Below are positions 26,999 through 36,048 of a DNA stretch of 64,000 bases, piece by piece. A model generated the notes under the pieces. It was not told where the DNA came from. It saw only the letters and a program-made list of their open reading frames with translations, and ran no database searches. The stretch's first letter is position 1, and each line of letters starts with the position of its first letter. The position numbers and the translations under genes were made by a program. The DNA is from Psychroserpens ponticola (GTDB taxonomy: Bacteria > Bacteroidota > Bacteroidia > Flavobacteriales > Flavobacteriaceae), in contig NZ_CP116221.1 in NCBI RefSeq assembly GCF_023556315.2, positions 1,995,001 to 2,059,000 of the forward strand. The letters are read 5' to 3'.

Positions 26999-27358
26999 AT
27001 GAACATAGAAACAGCAAAATACATTTCAAATTACTATCATCACTTTTTCAACGAAAAGGAAAATATTGCACATCGCCATATAAATTCTTTAATTAAACTT
27101 AATGGCGAATCAGAAAGCTCACCAAGATTTAAAATCTATAAACGCACAGGAAAAATAACATCTGATAAAGAAGCTCTTGAATTAATTAAAAATGGAGAAA
27201 CGGAATTCTTTATTAATACAGCTAACCGAATATTAAAAGAACATAATGACGAAATATTTCTAAACAATTGTCCGAATTGCCAAAAATTAGCAAGAACGCC
27301 TAAAGCAAGGCAATGTAGACATTGTGGAAACAAGTGGTTTAATAATGAAAACGTCTGA
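26999..27358 (+). CDS. Zinc-ribbon small protein (C31, first gene)
   Basis: A 119-residue soluble protein. The C-terminal 30 residues form a zinc ribbon, CPNCQKLARTPKARQCRHCG; the N-terminal 85 residues are helical (KYISNYYHHFFNEKENIAHR). Function unknown, probably nucleic-acid or protein binding. ATG is 24 bp after R'. Its stop overlaps the start of the next gene, so the two form a coupled pair in cassette C31. Confidence 0.75.
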   Translation: MNIETAKYISNYYHHFFNEKENIAHRHINSLIKLNGESESSPRFKIYKRTGKITSDKEALELIKNGETEFFINTANRILKEHNDEIFLNNCPNCQKLARTPKARQCRHCGNKWFNNENV

Positions 27359-27725
27359 AAACAATATAAAAACAACTTTTAATGAGAAATTCTGTATTCA
27401 ATTAGAGTATCAAATTTGTCACGAATTGGAAAAATCGACAGACCCAGAATTAAAAGGATTTTGGTGCGACGGAATTTCGTGGCTTCCGACTGAAAATCAG
27501 TTGACCAAAAAACACGTAAATGACAAGCGTCAGATAGAAACTAAAGCGTGGATTGGAAAAACTGGACAAACGGAATTTAAAGCAATAATTAATTTCGGGA
27601 AAAAAGCATTGAGTAAATATGCCAAAGAAATGGATTTGACAGAGTGCATTCCTAATTTGGAATCTCAAGCTGAATGGATTGAAATTGATATTGAGAATAA
27701 AATAATAAAAATAGAACTGAATTAA
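27345..27725 (+). CDS. Hypothetical protein (C31, second gene)
   Basis: A 126-residue acidic soluble protein from ATG 27345, overlapping the zinc-ribbon gene by 14 nt. A further in-frame start at 27324 is less likely as it lies deep in the first gene. A LKGFWCDGISWLP segment and strands WIEIDIENKIIKIELN at the end are visible. Family not recognised. A coupled pair of small genes could be toxin-immunity or an antitoxin pair, but nothing specific supports this. Ends GTTACCTGC and GCAGGTAAC. Confidence 0.68.
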   Translation: MKTSENNIKTTFNEKFCIQLEYQICHELEKSTDPELKGFWCDGISWLPTENQLTKKHVNDKRQIETKAWIGKTGQTEFKAIINFGKKALSKYAKEMDLTECIPNLESQAEWIEIDIENKIIKIELN

Positions 27726-27733
27726 AAGCCAGC

Positions 27734-27867
27734 AGGTAACACCGTGTATAACCAATTGCTTGGTTATAGCTTACTCGGAAAATCCTATCGGATTTTCCTA
27801 CTGGTTCGGTTTCTTTTGCTAACTTAGTTCTCGCCAACGCAACAAGCCATACACAAACACGTTGGTA
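27734..27867 (+). repeat. attC32-like site (subtype I)
   Basis: R'' AGGTAAC, R' GTTGGTA. AACACCGTG variant start. Confidence 0.88.
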
Positions 27868-28279
27868 ACAATAGCTCCGAAATTGTAACTCCAAGTGATA
27901 CAGTCATACTATAATTACAACTTCGGAACTATTGTCTACTCTTGCTCTTAAAGTTGAAAGTTTACTCAAACTCTAAAACTCATTGTGGCGAAAAAAAGCC
28001 TGGTTTTATTTTCGCGATTTTTTTTTGAGGTTAAGACACATTCACTAAAAAACTATTCTGAGAAAATTTTTATTTGAGTTTGAGAAAGCTTGCGGAAATA
28101 ATCACTCAAACGTAAAAAGATGATCACTCAAATTCTTTATTTTTCGAGAGGAGCTTTAATCAAATTTGGTACAATTTTCTTTTATTAGAAAAATCTATCA
28201 TACATGTATGAAAACTCACTCCTGCTCCAACACTCTAATCTGAATGTGATTACTCAGATGTGTCGCTACAGTTGCCAAC
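27861..28279 (+). repeat. Non-coding cassette, family B copy 3 (C32)
   Basis: About 419 bp, near-identical to 7516-7932 in the 5' hairpin, terminator-like element and 3' end. No gene seen. Confidence 0.78.
27988..28026 (+). terminator. Terminator-like hairpin in family B copy 3
   Basis: GCGAAAA/TTTTCGC stem followed by GATTTTTTTTT. Confidence 0.55.
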
Positions 28280-28406
28280 AACGTGTATAACCAATTGCTT
28301 GGTTTGTGTGTACTCGGAAATTCCTAACGGAATTTCCTATTGGTTCGGTTTCTTTTGCTAACTTAGTTCTCGCCAACGCAACAAGCCATACACAAAACCG
28401 TTAGGC
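28273..28406 (+). repeat. attC33-like site (subtype I)
   Basis: R'' TGCCAAC, R' GTTAGGC. Confidence 0.88.
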
Positions 28407-28460
28407 AACATTAGGAAAACTCAACTAAATTTCGGACATTTAAACTATAAATCGAATTTA

Positions 28461-28703
28461 ATGGCAACAGTAGATAAAATACGTAATGGATTGATAGATA
28501 AAATCCTTTCTATAAGAAACAAGGATTTTCTTGTAGCTCTTGATAAATTAATTTCATCAAGTGAATCTGAATCAGAAATTATAGAATTGACTGATGAACA
28601 AAAATTAATGTTAGAAATGAGTGAAAAAGATATTCAAAATGGAAAATTGATATCACAAGACGCAATGAATAAACGAAATCTTGAATGGCTAAACGCAATG
28701 TAA
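28461..28703 (+). CDS. Antitoxin of RelE/ParE-type module (C33)
   Basis: An 80-residue acidic protein of the type found upstream of RelE/ParE toxins in Bacteroidota: RNGLIDKILSIRNKDFLVAL at the front and ELTDEQKLMLEMSEKDIQNG-KLISQDAMNKRNLEWL behind. It should neutralise the toxin and probably repress the operon. The gene overlaps the toxin start by 19 nt. The leader of 61 bp from R' may hold the promoter; TAAATTTC near 28430 is only a weak match. Confidence 0.8.
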   Translation: MATVDKIRNGLIDKILSIRNKDFLVALDKLISSSESESEIIELTDEQKLMLEMSEKDIQNGKLISQDAMNKRNLEWLNAM

Positions 28704-28999
28704 TTTGGACTAAAACTGCTGATATTCAATTTGTAGGTATTCTAGAATATTGGGTTAACAGAAATAAGTCAAATAAATATTCAATAAAACTTTTGAAATT
28801 AGTTACAGAAAGAACAAATCAAATCGCAAAAAACCCTAAATTATACAAAAGAACTGATTTTAAAAATGTACATGTAGCTTCATTGGGAAATTATAGTATT
28901 TATTATAAAGCGACTGAAAAAGAAATAATTATTTCAGCATTTTGGGATAATAGACAAAATCCGAAAAAACTACTAAAAGCTTTAATGGAAAGAAAATAA
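28685..28999 (+). CDS. RelE/ParE-superfamily toxin (C33)
   Basis: A 104-residue basic protein with VIWTKTADIQFVGILEYWVN at the N-terminus and NYSIYYKATEKEIIISAFWDNRQNP at the C-terminus, the layout of RelE/ParE toxins. The DNRQNP ending is typical of the Bacteroidota branch. Target (ribosomal mRNA or gyrase) cannot be told from sequence. Coupled to the antitoxin by a 19-nt overlap. Ends GTTAGGCAAC and GTTGCCTAAC. Confidence 0.85.
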   Translation: MAKRNVIWTKTADIQFVGILEYWVNRNKSNKYSIKLLKLVTERTNQIAKNPKLYKRTDFKNVHVASLGNYSIYYKATEKEIIISAFWDNRQNPKKLLKALMERK

Positions 29000-29003
29000 C
29001 GTT

Positions 29004-29138
29004 GCCTAACAACGTGTATAACTAATTGCTGGTTCTGTGTGTACTCGGAAAATCCTACGGATTTTCCTAATGGTTAGTTTCTTTTTTGCTAACTTAGTCC
29101 TAGCCAACGCAACTAGCCATAACACGAACACGTTGTAT
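29004..29138 (+). repeat. attC34-like site (subtype I)
   Basis: R'' GCCTAAC, R' GTTGTAT. Right arm ATAACAC. Confidence 0.86.
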
Positions 29139-29143
29139 ACAAT

Positions 29144-29581
29144 ATGCAAACTAACATAATATTAATCTTTTTTTTCCTTTTGAATATGCATAGCATAGCT
29201 CAATCAAAAGAAAACGAATTGGATTTATCAAAGGATGAACTTATAACTGAAATAATAATTGATAATTATATTCCTCCTATCCTGTTTGAATTTAACTCAA
29301 TAGAATTCAATGAAATTAATCGTTTGAAAAATATTTGTAATGGTTTTATCAAATGGAAAGTGAAAAAAATTTTACTAACTGGACATTGCTCAAATAGTGA
29401 GTTTAATCTGAATTCAAAGCTTTCAAAGCTTCGTGCGGAAAAAGTTAAAAACCTAATGATAGAATACGGAATTAAAAAAGATATAATCGAAATTATAGAC
29501 CATAGCAAAGAGCAACCAAAAGATTCGACAGGAAATAACGAAATAAATCAAAGAGTAGAAATAATAATTCAGGAAACATAG
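29144..29581 (+). CDS. OmpA-family (peptidoglycan-binding) secreted protein (C34)
   Basis: A 145-residue protein with a signal peptide (about 1-19, HSIAQ) and a C-terminal OmpA-like domain: PPILFEFNSIEFNEINRLKN, VKKILLTGHCSNSEFNLNSK, LSKLRAEKVKNLMIEYGI, NQRVEIII. Such domains bind diaminopimelate in peptidoglycan, although the usual TD/GHTD position reads TGHCSN here. Probably periplasmic. ATG is 12 bp after R'. A second lipoprotein gene follows 28 bp downstream in the same cassette. Confidence 0.82.
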   Translation: MQTNIILIFFFLLNMHSIAQSKENELDLSKDELITEIIIDNYIPPILFEFNSIEFNEINRLKNICNGFIKWKVKKILLTGHCSNSEFNLNSKLSKLRAEKVKNLMIEYGIKKDIIEIIDHSKEQPKDSTGNNEINQRVEIIIQET

Positions 29582-29609
29582 AAAACAGTAAACAACAAAT
29601 AGTACAAAT

Positions 29610-29981
29610 ATGAAACAATCTTTACTCACGATTCTATTATTTCTTCTTCTAAATTCTTGTGGATTCGGCAACAAAGGAATTGATGTTTCAATAGAAAATA
29701 ATACAGAATATACATTGTATAACGTTTCTGTTTCTGCAAGTCCAGTCTGTATAGTAAAATTTGATAGCATCTCTTCAAATCAAATTGTCACAAAATATTT
29801 GGATATGAATGAAATACAAAGAACAGATGGATCTTACACTATTAAATTTACTTATCCAGATGGAAATTTAATGAACGAATCTTTCGGTTATTATACCAAC
29901 GGATGGCCAAACAATTATTTGATATGTTGTTCGATAAGTGAAATGTCTACTTTTACTAGATTTGACAGTTATTGTAAATAA
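29610..29981 (+). CDS. Small lipoprotein (C34, second gene)
   Basis: A 123-residue protein whose signal peptide ends LNSCGFG, so probably lipid-anchored. The mature part is beta-rich (YTLYNVSVSASPVCIVKFDS; YTIKFTYPDGN). No family recognised. It follows the OmpA-like gene with a 28-bp gap and is probably co-transcribed with it. Ends GTTGTATAC and GTATACAAC. Confidence 0.72.
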   Translation: MKQSLLTILLFLLLNSCGFGNKGIDVSIENNTEYTLYNVSVSASPVCIVKFDSISSNQIVTKYLDMNEIQRTDGSYTIKFTYPDGNLMNESFGYYTNGWPNNYLICCSISEMSTFTRFDSYCK

Positions 29982-29991
29982 AACATACAGT

Positions 29992-30125
29992 ATACAACAA
30001 CGTGTATAACCAATTGCTTGGTTTGTGTGTACTCGGAAATTCCTAACGGATTTTCCTATTGGTTCGGTTTATTTTGCTAACTTAGTTCCTGCCAACGCAA
30101 CAAGCCATACACAAACACGTTAACA
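29992..30125 (+). repeat. attC35-like site (subtype I)
   Basis: R'' ATACAAC, R' GTTAACA. Inner hairpin has one arm of each common version (GGAAATTCC against GGATTTTCC), so it carries a mismatch. Confidence 0.85.
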
Positions 30126-30596
30126 ACAATAGTGCAAAAATTCAACAGTACTACTCTATTTGAACTATTGTTATTAATACAAAAATCTCAAATTTCTCAT
30201 TTAAGATTTTCGTTTATCATTTTTTGGAGAACTAAACGCTTTTATAGTCTGTTTTTGTTTATTAACTTATAGCTAGGAAACTCTCAAGATAATTTCTTAC
30301 TTCAATGGTAAACAGTTTCTTTTTAAGATAATATGTTCGTTCATTTAAAATTGTTTTTTCGTAAGTCAGCCAAATTATCGCTTGCGTTCTGTATCGTTCT
30401 TAAATCCAAAAAAGGTGTTCGTTAGTATTCCTGTGGTACAACCTAAATGCTATTATGGACTTTTCTCTTTTGCCAAATCAACGGTTTCTTGGAAGTATCA
30501 GCTAATGTTAGTTATAGCATTCTCTTTCGGTTGCTGTGAAGTATATAGCTAGTTCTGTGATTTACCAATGACTTGTGCTGCACTACAGTTGCTAAC
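30119..30596 (+). repeat. Non-coding cassette, family A copy 6 (C35)
   Basis: About 478 bp, same family as 1541-2018. No gene seen. Confidence 0.8.
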
Positions 30597-30721
30597 AACG
30601 TGTATAATTAATTACTGCGGAATTTCCAATCGGAAATTCACAATAATTAATTATATTAGCTAATAATCGGAAAATGACTTACGTCCTTTTCCGTAACTAA
30701 TCATACACAAAATCGTTAGCA
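30590..30721 (+). repeat. attC36-like site (subtype II)
   Basis: R'' TGCTAAC, R' GTTAGCA. TATATTAGC in place of TAACTTAGC. Confidence 0.85.
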
Positions 30722-30733
30722 CACATTAAAAGA

Positions 30734-31579
30734 ATGACAGGAAGTATAAGCAAAGCAATAACATTGACAACTTATGGGAATGCCTATCTAAAAGGCAATT
30801 TTGATATAAGTAAATTAACTTTAGATCATCCTTCATTTACTTTTACAAATACAATTGAATTCCTCATTTTCAAAAAGCATTTTTTCAGAAAACCAACTTG
30901 GGATTTATATGCTAATTCTCCTATTGACTGGTTGATAAAATTAAAACAAACAGGATGTAAGGAGATTAGAATGGTTTTCGAAACAGACAACACGACAAGT
31001 CTAAATGGTGAAAATATTCCAGATTATAAACTCGCTGGCTTTGTTGGTGGTGGAGGTAAACGTTACATTGAAACAGTTTTTGATAAACATTCTGATTTTT
31101 GGCAATCAAGAGAAGAAGTAACAAACCAAAATGCTAAGGATAAGAAGATTTGGAAAATCAGTTATGGACGCTTAATTATAAATCAGCCAACCCAATCTAA
31201 AACTGAGTACGACTTAGAATATATAAAAAATGAACTTAACCAAAAATTAATTGAGATTGGCTCATTCGCAAAAAAAGAAAAATTGGACTTTTGGGCTAAT
31301 TGGTTTAATGAGGCGATTGACATTTTAAATAAAAACTATCCATACACCAATGAACACGACAAATTAATAGTACCAACTGAAAAAATGGAACTTGAATCTT
31401 TACAACTACTAGCAGGTGCTGGTAAAGCTTGGTGTTTTGGAGGAATGGGTTCTTGGAATGATAACGGGTTTAATGAAAAAGACAAACATAAAACTTACGA
31501 AAGGTTAACTTCTGAACTATACGAAATTGTAAATCTGAGTTATCTCGCAGTAGCAAATACAAATAACTATAAAACGTGA
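30734..31579 (+). CDS. Hypothetical protein (C36)
   Basis: A 281-residue soluble protein starting MTGSISKAITLTTYGNAYLK. Visible: a glycine run FVGGGGKRYIETVFD near residue 103, charged helical middle, and AGAGKAWCFGGMGSWNDNGF near residue 228. No family recognised. ATG is 19 bp after R'. The stop overlaps the R'' box by one base. Ends GTTAGC and GCTAAC match, with mismatches beyond. Confidence 0.74.
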   Translation: MTGSISKAITLTTYGNAYLKGNFDISKLTLDHPSFTFTNTIEFLIFKKHFFRKPTWDLYANSPIDWLIKLKQTGCKEIRMVFETDNTTSLNGENIPDYKLAGFVGGGGKRYIETVFDKHSDFWQSREEVTNQNAKDKKIWKISYGRLIINQPTQSKTEYDLEYIKNELNQKLIEIGSFAKKEKLDFWANWFNEAIDILNKNYPYTNEHDKLIVPTEKMELESLQLLAGAGKAWCFGGMGSWNDNGFNEKDKHKTYERLTSELYEIVNLSYLAVANTNNYKT

Positions 31580-31711
31580 GCTAACAACGTGTATAACCAA
31601 TTGCTAGTTTGTGTGTACTCGGAAAATCATAGCGGATTTTCCTATTGGTTCGGTTTCTTTTGTTAACTTAGTTCTTACCAACGCAACAAGCCATACACGA
31701 ACACGTTGTAT
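31579..31711 (+). repeat. attC37-like site (subtype I)
   Basis: R'' AGCTAAC, R' GTTGTAT. Inner hairpin GGAAAATC/GGATTTTCC. Confidence 0.86.
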
Positions 31712-31725
31712 GTAAGCTAAAAACC

Positions 31726-32193
31726 ATGAACGAAATAAAATCACCAGGCAAATTTGAAAATAAATTCCCAGTAGCAAGTATTGGATATCGAATTTTAGCA
31801 TTTCTTATTGACTTTGCCATTTTCTGGATAATTATGATGGTGGTAGGAATGTTTTTCGGAACTCCACATGAGGAAGGAATAGGATATAGTCTTAACGGGT
31901 TTCCAGCATTTTTAATGATGCTTCTTGGATTATTTTTATGGCCAATAAGTGAAGGAGTATTTGGACAGACAATTGGTAAACGGCTTTTAAATATAAAAGT
32001 TGTTAATGGAAATTTAAAACCTATTGGAATCGGACAAGCGTTCGTTAGATTTTTTCTCGCATTTATAGATTATATGTTTCTAATTGGATTAATAATTGCA
32101 GCAACAAATAAACAGAATAAACGAATTGGAGATTTGGTAGCAAACACTATAGTCATAAAAACGAAGAATGCCAACATACAACAACGTGTATAA
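31726..32193 (+). CDS. RDD-family membrane protein, attC-encoded C-terminus (C37)
   Basis: A 155-residue protein with RDD-family features: RILAFLIDFAIFWIIMM in helix 1, EGVFGQTIGKRLLNIKVV between helices 2 and 3, and NKRIGDLVANTIVIK at the end. About three membrane helices. RDD proteins are small integral membrane proteins, some linked to ion transport. The last residues QQRV and stop come from the start of attC38. ATG is 22 bp after R'; cassette of the AAGC/GCCA class. Confidence 0.88.
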   Translation: MNEIKSPGKFENKFPVASIGYRILAFLIDFAIFWIIMMVVGMFFGTPHEEGIGYSLNGFPAFLMMLLGLFLWPISEGVFGQTIGKRLLNIKVVNGNLKPIGIGQAFVRFFLAFIDYMFLIGLIIAATNKQNKRIGDLVANTIVIKTKNANIQQRV

Positions 32194-32310
32194 CCAATTG
32201 CTTAGTTTATGTGTACTCGGAAAATCCTAGCGGATTTTCCTATTGGTTAGTTTCTTTTTTGCTAACTTAGTTCTCGCCAACGCAACAAGCCATACACGAA
32301 CACGTTAACA
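32176..32310 (+). repeat. attC38-like site (subtype I)
   Basis: R'' ATACAAC, R' GTTAACA. Supplies the stop of the RDD gene. Confidence 0.88.
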
Positions 32311-32662
32311 ACAATAGCTCCGAAATTGTAACTCTTATTCAAATTGGTTTACTAAAATTGCAACTTCAGAACTATTACCACTCTTGCTCTTAAAGTTGAA
32401 AGCTTACTCTAACTCTAAAAATCATTGTAGCGAAAAAAAGCCTGGTTTTCTTTTCGCGATTTTTTTTTGAGGTTAAGACACATTCACTAAAAAACTCTCT
32501 TGATGAAAAATTTATTTTTTTGAAAACGTTTTTAAGCTAGTTTGCGGAACTTTTCACTCATTACCTTAAGGTTTTCTTACTCTTCTCGCTAAATGTGATT
32601 ACTCTTGCTTCAACGCTCTAAGCAAAACGTGCTTACTCTTATCTGTCGCTACAGTTGCTAAC
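32304..32662 (+). repeat. Non-coding cassette, family B copy 4, divergent (C38)
   Basis: A 359-bp relative of 7516-7932. The 5' hairpin is partly diverged (AACAATAGCTCCGAAATTG kept), the terminator-like element is intact, and the 3' third is shorter, ending CTGTCGCTACAGTTGC. No gene seen. Confidence 0.75.
32430..32468 (+). terminator. Terminator-like hairpin in family B copy 4
   Basis: GCGAAAA/TTTTCGC stem followed by GATTTTTTTTT; the best conserved part of this divergent copy. Confidence 0.55.
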
Positions 32663-32788
32663 AACGTGTATAATTAATTACTGCGGAATTTCCAAAACGG
32701 AAATTCACAATAATTAATTAACTTAGCTGCTAATCGGAAAATGACTTACGCCCTTTTCCGTAACTAATCATACACAAAACCGTTAACA
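32656..32788 (+). repeat. attC39-like site (subtype II)
   Basis: R'' TGCTAAC, R' GTTAACA. Inner loop reads CCAAAACGG instead of CCAATCGG. Confidence 0.85.
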
Positions 32789-33259
32789 ACAATAGTGCAA
32801 AAATTCAACAGTACTACTCTATTTGAACTATTGTTATTAATACAAAAATCTCAAATTTCTCATTTAAGATTTTCGTTTATCATTTTTTGGAGAACTAAAC
32901 GCTTTTATAGTCTGTTTTTGTTTATTAACTTATAGCTAGGAAACTCTCAAGATAATTTCTTACTTCAATGGTAAACAATTTATTTTTAAGATAATATCTT
33001 CGTTCATTTAAAATTGTTTTTTCGTAAGTCAGCCAAATTATCGCTAGCGTTCTGTATCGTTCTAAAATCCAAAAAAGGTGTTCGTTATTATTCTTGTGGT
33101 GCAACCTAAATGCTATTATGGACTTTTCTCTTTTGCCAAATCAACGGTTTCTTGGGAGTATCAGCTAATGTTAGTTATAGCATTCTCTTTCGGTTGCTAT
33201 GAGGTATATAGCTAGTTCAGTGATTCACCAATGACTTGTGCTGCACTACAGTTGCTAAC
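32782..33259 (+). repeat. Non-coding cassette, family A copy 7 (C39)
   Basis: About 478 bp, same family as 1541-2018, directly following a family B cassette. No gene seen. Confidence 0.8.
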
Positions 33260-33384
33260 AACGTGTATAATTAATTACTGCGGAATTTCCAATCGGAAAT
33301 TCACAATAATTAATTATCTTAGCTACAAATCGGAAAATGACTTACGCCCTTTTCCGTAACTAATCATACACAAAACCGTTGTGT
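33253..33384 (+). repeat. attC40-like site (subtype II)
   Basis: R'' TGCTAAC, R' GTTGTGT. Confidence 0.85.
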
Positions 33385-33519
33385 GTAATTCAAGAAACAC
33401 TCTTCTCCTAAATAATAATCATAATAAAGCAGAATTAGAAACATTCAGTTTTTGAAATAATTCTCTATGTGTTCTTGGCATATTTGTTGTGAGTAAAAAA
33501 TAAATTTAAACCATACGAT

Positions 33520-34119
33520 ATGAAAAAAATATTATTAATGAGTATTTTGTTTTGTTCAGCAATTAATGTCTTAGCTCAGGATGAAGAAAAGACAATCAAT
33601 CCAACAGACAAAGGACACTTTATTGTCGATGGTTCCGTTTATTTTTCTACTAACCATTCAAAGTCAAGAGAAAGCGGATTTGAATCCAAGAATAAATCAT
33701 TTGGTTTTGGAATTAGCCCAAAAGCCGCATACTTCGTAATCGATAGGTTAGCTGTAGGTTTAGAAACATCTTTTAATTATACAGAAAATGAATCAACAAA
33801 TTCTGATAATAATAAATATACAAGTAATAGCAAAAGTGTGTTTGTTGGTCCTTTCTTTAGATATTACTTGTCAAATGGTCTATTTGGTCAAGCCTCTTTT
33901 GGATTTGGGACTTCCAAAAGTAATAGTGATGGTTTTAAAAGTTCAACTGATGTCTTTAGATATAAATTAGGCTTAGGGTATGCAATTTTTTTAAATCAAC
34001 ATACATCTATTGAACCGTTAATTAGTTACCAACATAATAAAAATTCCAGCAATGAATCTACTTTTGAATCAACTAATAATGGTTTTATTTTTGGAGTAGG
34101 CTTTACTATTTATTTATAA
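33520..34119 (+). CDS. Outer-membrane beta-barrel protein (C40)
   Basis: A 199-residue protein with a signal peptide (1-19, FCSAINVLAQ). The mature part is a series of amphipathic strands ending in FIFGVGFTIYL, the terminal-strand pattern of OmpW/OprF-like beta-barrels (aromatic near the C-terminus). Segments KNKSFGFGISPKAAYFVIDR and LFGQASFGFGTSKS fit eight-stranded barrels. A 142-bp leader after R' could carry the promoter. About 43 bp of AT-rich sequence precedes attC41. Confidence 0.85.
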   Translation: MKKILLMSILFCSAINVLAQDEEKTINPTDKGHFIVDGSVYFSTNHSKSRESGFESKNKSFGFGISPKAAYFVIDRLAVGLETSFNYTENESTNSDNNKYTSNSKSVFVGPFFRYYLSNGLFGQASFGFGTSKSNSDGFKSSTDVFRYKLGLGYAIFLNQHTSIEPLISYQHNKNSSNESTFESTNNGFIFGVGFTIYL

Positions 34120-34161
34120 TCAAAATTTATTGAGTTTGTAAATTATATATTAAAAAACTAC

Positions 34162-34295
34162 ACACAACAACGTGTATAACCAATTGCTTAGTTTGTGTGT
34201 ACTCGGAAAATCCTATCGGATTTCCCTAATGGTTCGGTTTATTTTGCTAACTTAGTCCTTGCCAACGCAACCAGCCATACACAAAACCGTTACCC
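34162..34295 (+). repeat. attC41-like site (subtype I)
   Basis: R'' ACACAAC, R' GTTACCC. One inner arm reads GGATTTCCC, so the stem is imperfect. Confidence 0.86.
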
Positions 34296-34314
34296 AACAT
34301 TTCGACATAACATT

Positions 34315-35196
34315 ATGAAATTAAAATTACTATTAGTTACTGCAATAATATTTAGCTTTTCAGCAAAGGCTCAAAACCTAAATGATGAAAATTTAATGGG
34401 AGAATGGAAAGCAATTAATGTTAATATTCCTAATTCTGATGAAGTACCACAAAAAGAAGCCTTAAAAATGGTTGAGGATGCTTTTTTAAACTCAAAATTT
34501 AACTTTAAGGGAAATAAAGTCTTTAGGATAAAATTTGGAAAACTCGCTGATGAAAGAATGAAAGAACTCTTTTTTCTGGATAATCAAAATTGGAGAATTA
34601 AAGACAACCAAATACAAATTGGAACAGAAAATGACGGATTTTCTTCAATGCATATTACTGTCCAAAAAATAAAGGATAAAACATATTTTATACTTCCAAT
34701 GATTCAATTGGAAATGGAAAAGTTAAGCGATGACAAACCTTCAAAACCTAAAATTATTGAGTCAAAATCAGAAAAAACAGAAAGTGTTGATTACTCAAAA
34801 GCAGAAATAATAACTAAAGACATAGACAAGTTTAAAATTATAGATTTCAAAGAAATTGAAAACCCACCATTAGCACCTGACTGTAAATCAAAATGGAAAG
34901 TAGAAAAACAAAAAGAATGTACAAACAAATTTATTCAACGACACGTAATGAGAAAATTCAATACTGAACTTGCAGGTGATGTTGGACTTACAGGAAGAAT
35001 AAAAATAATGATAGAATTTATTATTGACACAAATGGAAAACCAATAAACATTAATGCTACTGGAGGACCAGAAATTATGAACCAAAATGCAATCGATGTC
35101 ATTGGACTTTTACCAGATATGAAACCTGGAATGAAAGATGGAGAACCAATTAATGTTTCTTATAAAATGCCTCTGATATTTCAAGTTCAAGATTAA
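34315..35196 (+). CDS. Secreted protein with TonB C-terminal-like domain (C41)
   Basis: A 293-residue protein; ATG 34315 gives a clean signal peptide (KLLLVTAIIFSFSAKAQ), whereas the upstream in-frame start would lie in attC41. Residues ~25-130 resemble a lipocalin-like domain. The C-terminal ~90 residues (GRIKIMIEFIIDTNGKPINI ... PGMKDGEPINVSYKMPLIF) match the TonB_C fold. There is no N-terminal membrane helix beyond the signal, so this is not a canonical TonB. Ends GTTACCCAAC and GTTGGGTAAC. Confidence 0.83.
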   Translation: MKLKLLLVTAIIFSFSAKAQNLNDENLMGEWKAINVNIPNSDEVPQKEALKMVEDAFLNSKFNFKGNKVFRIKFGKLADERMKELFFLDNQNWRIKDNQIQIGTENDGFSSMHITVQKIKDKTYFILPMIQLEMEKLSDDKPSKPKIIESKSEKTESVDYSKAEIITKDIDKFKIIDFKEIENPPLAPDCKSKWKVEKQKECTNKFIQRHVMRKFNTELAGDVGLTGRIKIMIEFIIDTNGKPININATGGPEIMNQNAIDVIGLLPDMKPGMKDGEPINVSYKMPLIFQVQD

Positions 35197-35204
35197 AAAA
35201 CGTT

Positions 35205-35338
35205 GGGTAACAACGTGTATAACCAATTGCTCAGTTTGTGCATACTTGGAAATTCCTATCGGAATTTCCTATTGGTTCGGTTTCTTTTGCTAACTTAGTT
35301 CTCGCCAACGCAACAAGCCATACACAAACACGTTAGCA
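35205..35338 (+). repeat. attC42-like site (subtype I)
   Basis: R'' GGGTAAC, R' GTTAGCA. Confidence 0.88.
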
Positions 35339-35346
35339 AACATTTG

Positions 35347-35883
35347 ATGAAAACAATATCCATAAAATCATTTGCCAAAACAGGAAAATTTGGAGAAATT
35401 GGAATCGGTACTCTGAAAAAAGACGTTATAAAACTTCTTGGAACTGATTATGATTTTGGAGATTGCGGAGAAACTCAAATTATAAAATATGGTTGGTATG
35501 AATTCTTTTTTTGGAGTGACACCGAAAAACTCTTTGCAATACAAAACGACCATTTACAAGCCAATTGTGAAAATCACAATGAAATGATTTTGTATAAGAA
35601 TGATCTTTTTGAAATCGATATTTGGTTTTTAAAAGTAAATCAAGATTATACATATAGTCAAGTAATTCAATTGTTAAAAAAAGAAGATATAGATTATAAA
35701 ATAGAACCAGGAAGTGAAATTGAACCTGAAATTATTCGATTTAAAAGTGGAGTCTATCTGGATTTTAGTGAAGGGTCTTTTGGATGGAATTCTGAGACAA
35801 ATGAATCCTATAATGATACTATTAAAAACAAAGAAGACTATTTATTAAATGGAATAAGATTATTTGATTTTAAAAAAGAATAG
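35347..35883 (+). CDS. Hypothetical protein, immunity-like size (C42)
   Basis: A 178-residue soluble acidic protein (MKTISIKSFAKTGKFGEIGI). ATG 35347 is preferred over TTG 35344. A repeated pattern of 'IGTLKKDVIKLLG' then 'QIIKYGWYEFFFWSD' is seen in small Bacteroidota proteins near polymorphic toxin loci, but I cannot name the family. ATG is 16 bp after R' in the motif CATTTGATG. Ends GTTAGCAAAC and GTTTGCTAAC. Confidence 0.74.
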   Translation: MKTISIKSFAKTGKFGEIGIGTLKKDVIKLLGTDYDFGDCGETQIIKYGWYEFFFWSDTEKLFAIQNDHLQANCENHNEMILYKNDLFEIDIWFLKVNQDYTYSQVIQLLKKEDIDYKIEPGSEIEPEIIRFKSGVYLDFSEGSFGWNSETNESYNDTIKNKEDYLLNGIRLFDFKKE

Positions 35884-35891
35884 AAAACGTT

Positions 35892-36024
35892 TGCTAACAA
35901 CGTGTATAACCAATTGCTTGGTTTGTGCATACTCGGAAAATCCTGCGGATTTTCCTACTGGTTCGTTTCTTTTTGCTAACTTAGTTCTCGCCAACGCAAC
36001 TAGCCATACACAAACACGTTGTAC
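35892..36024 (+). repeat. attC43-like site (subtype I)
   Basis: R'' TGCTAAC, R' GTTGTAC. Confidence 0.88.
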
Positions 36025-36048
36025 ACAATTTAAACCAATCGTTTTCAA

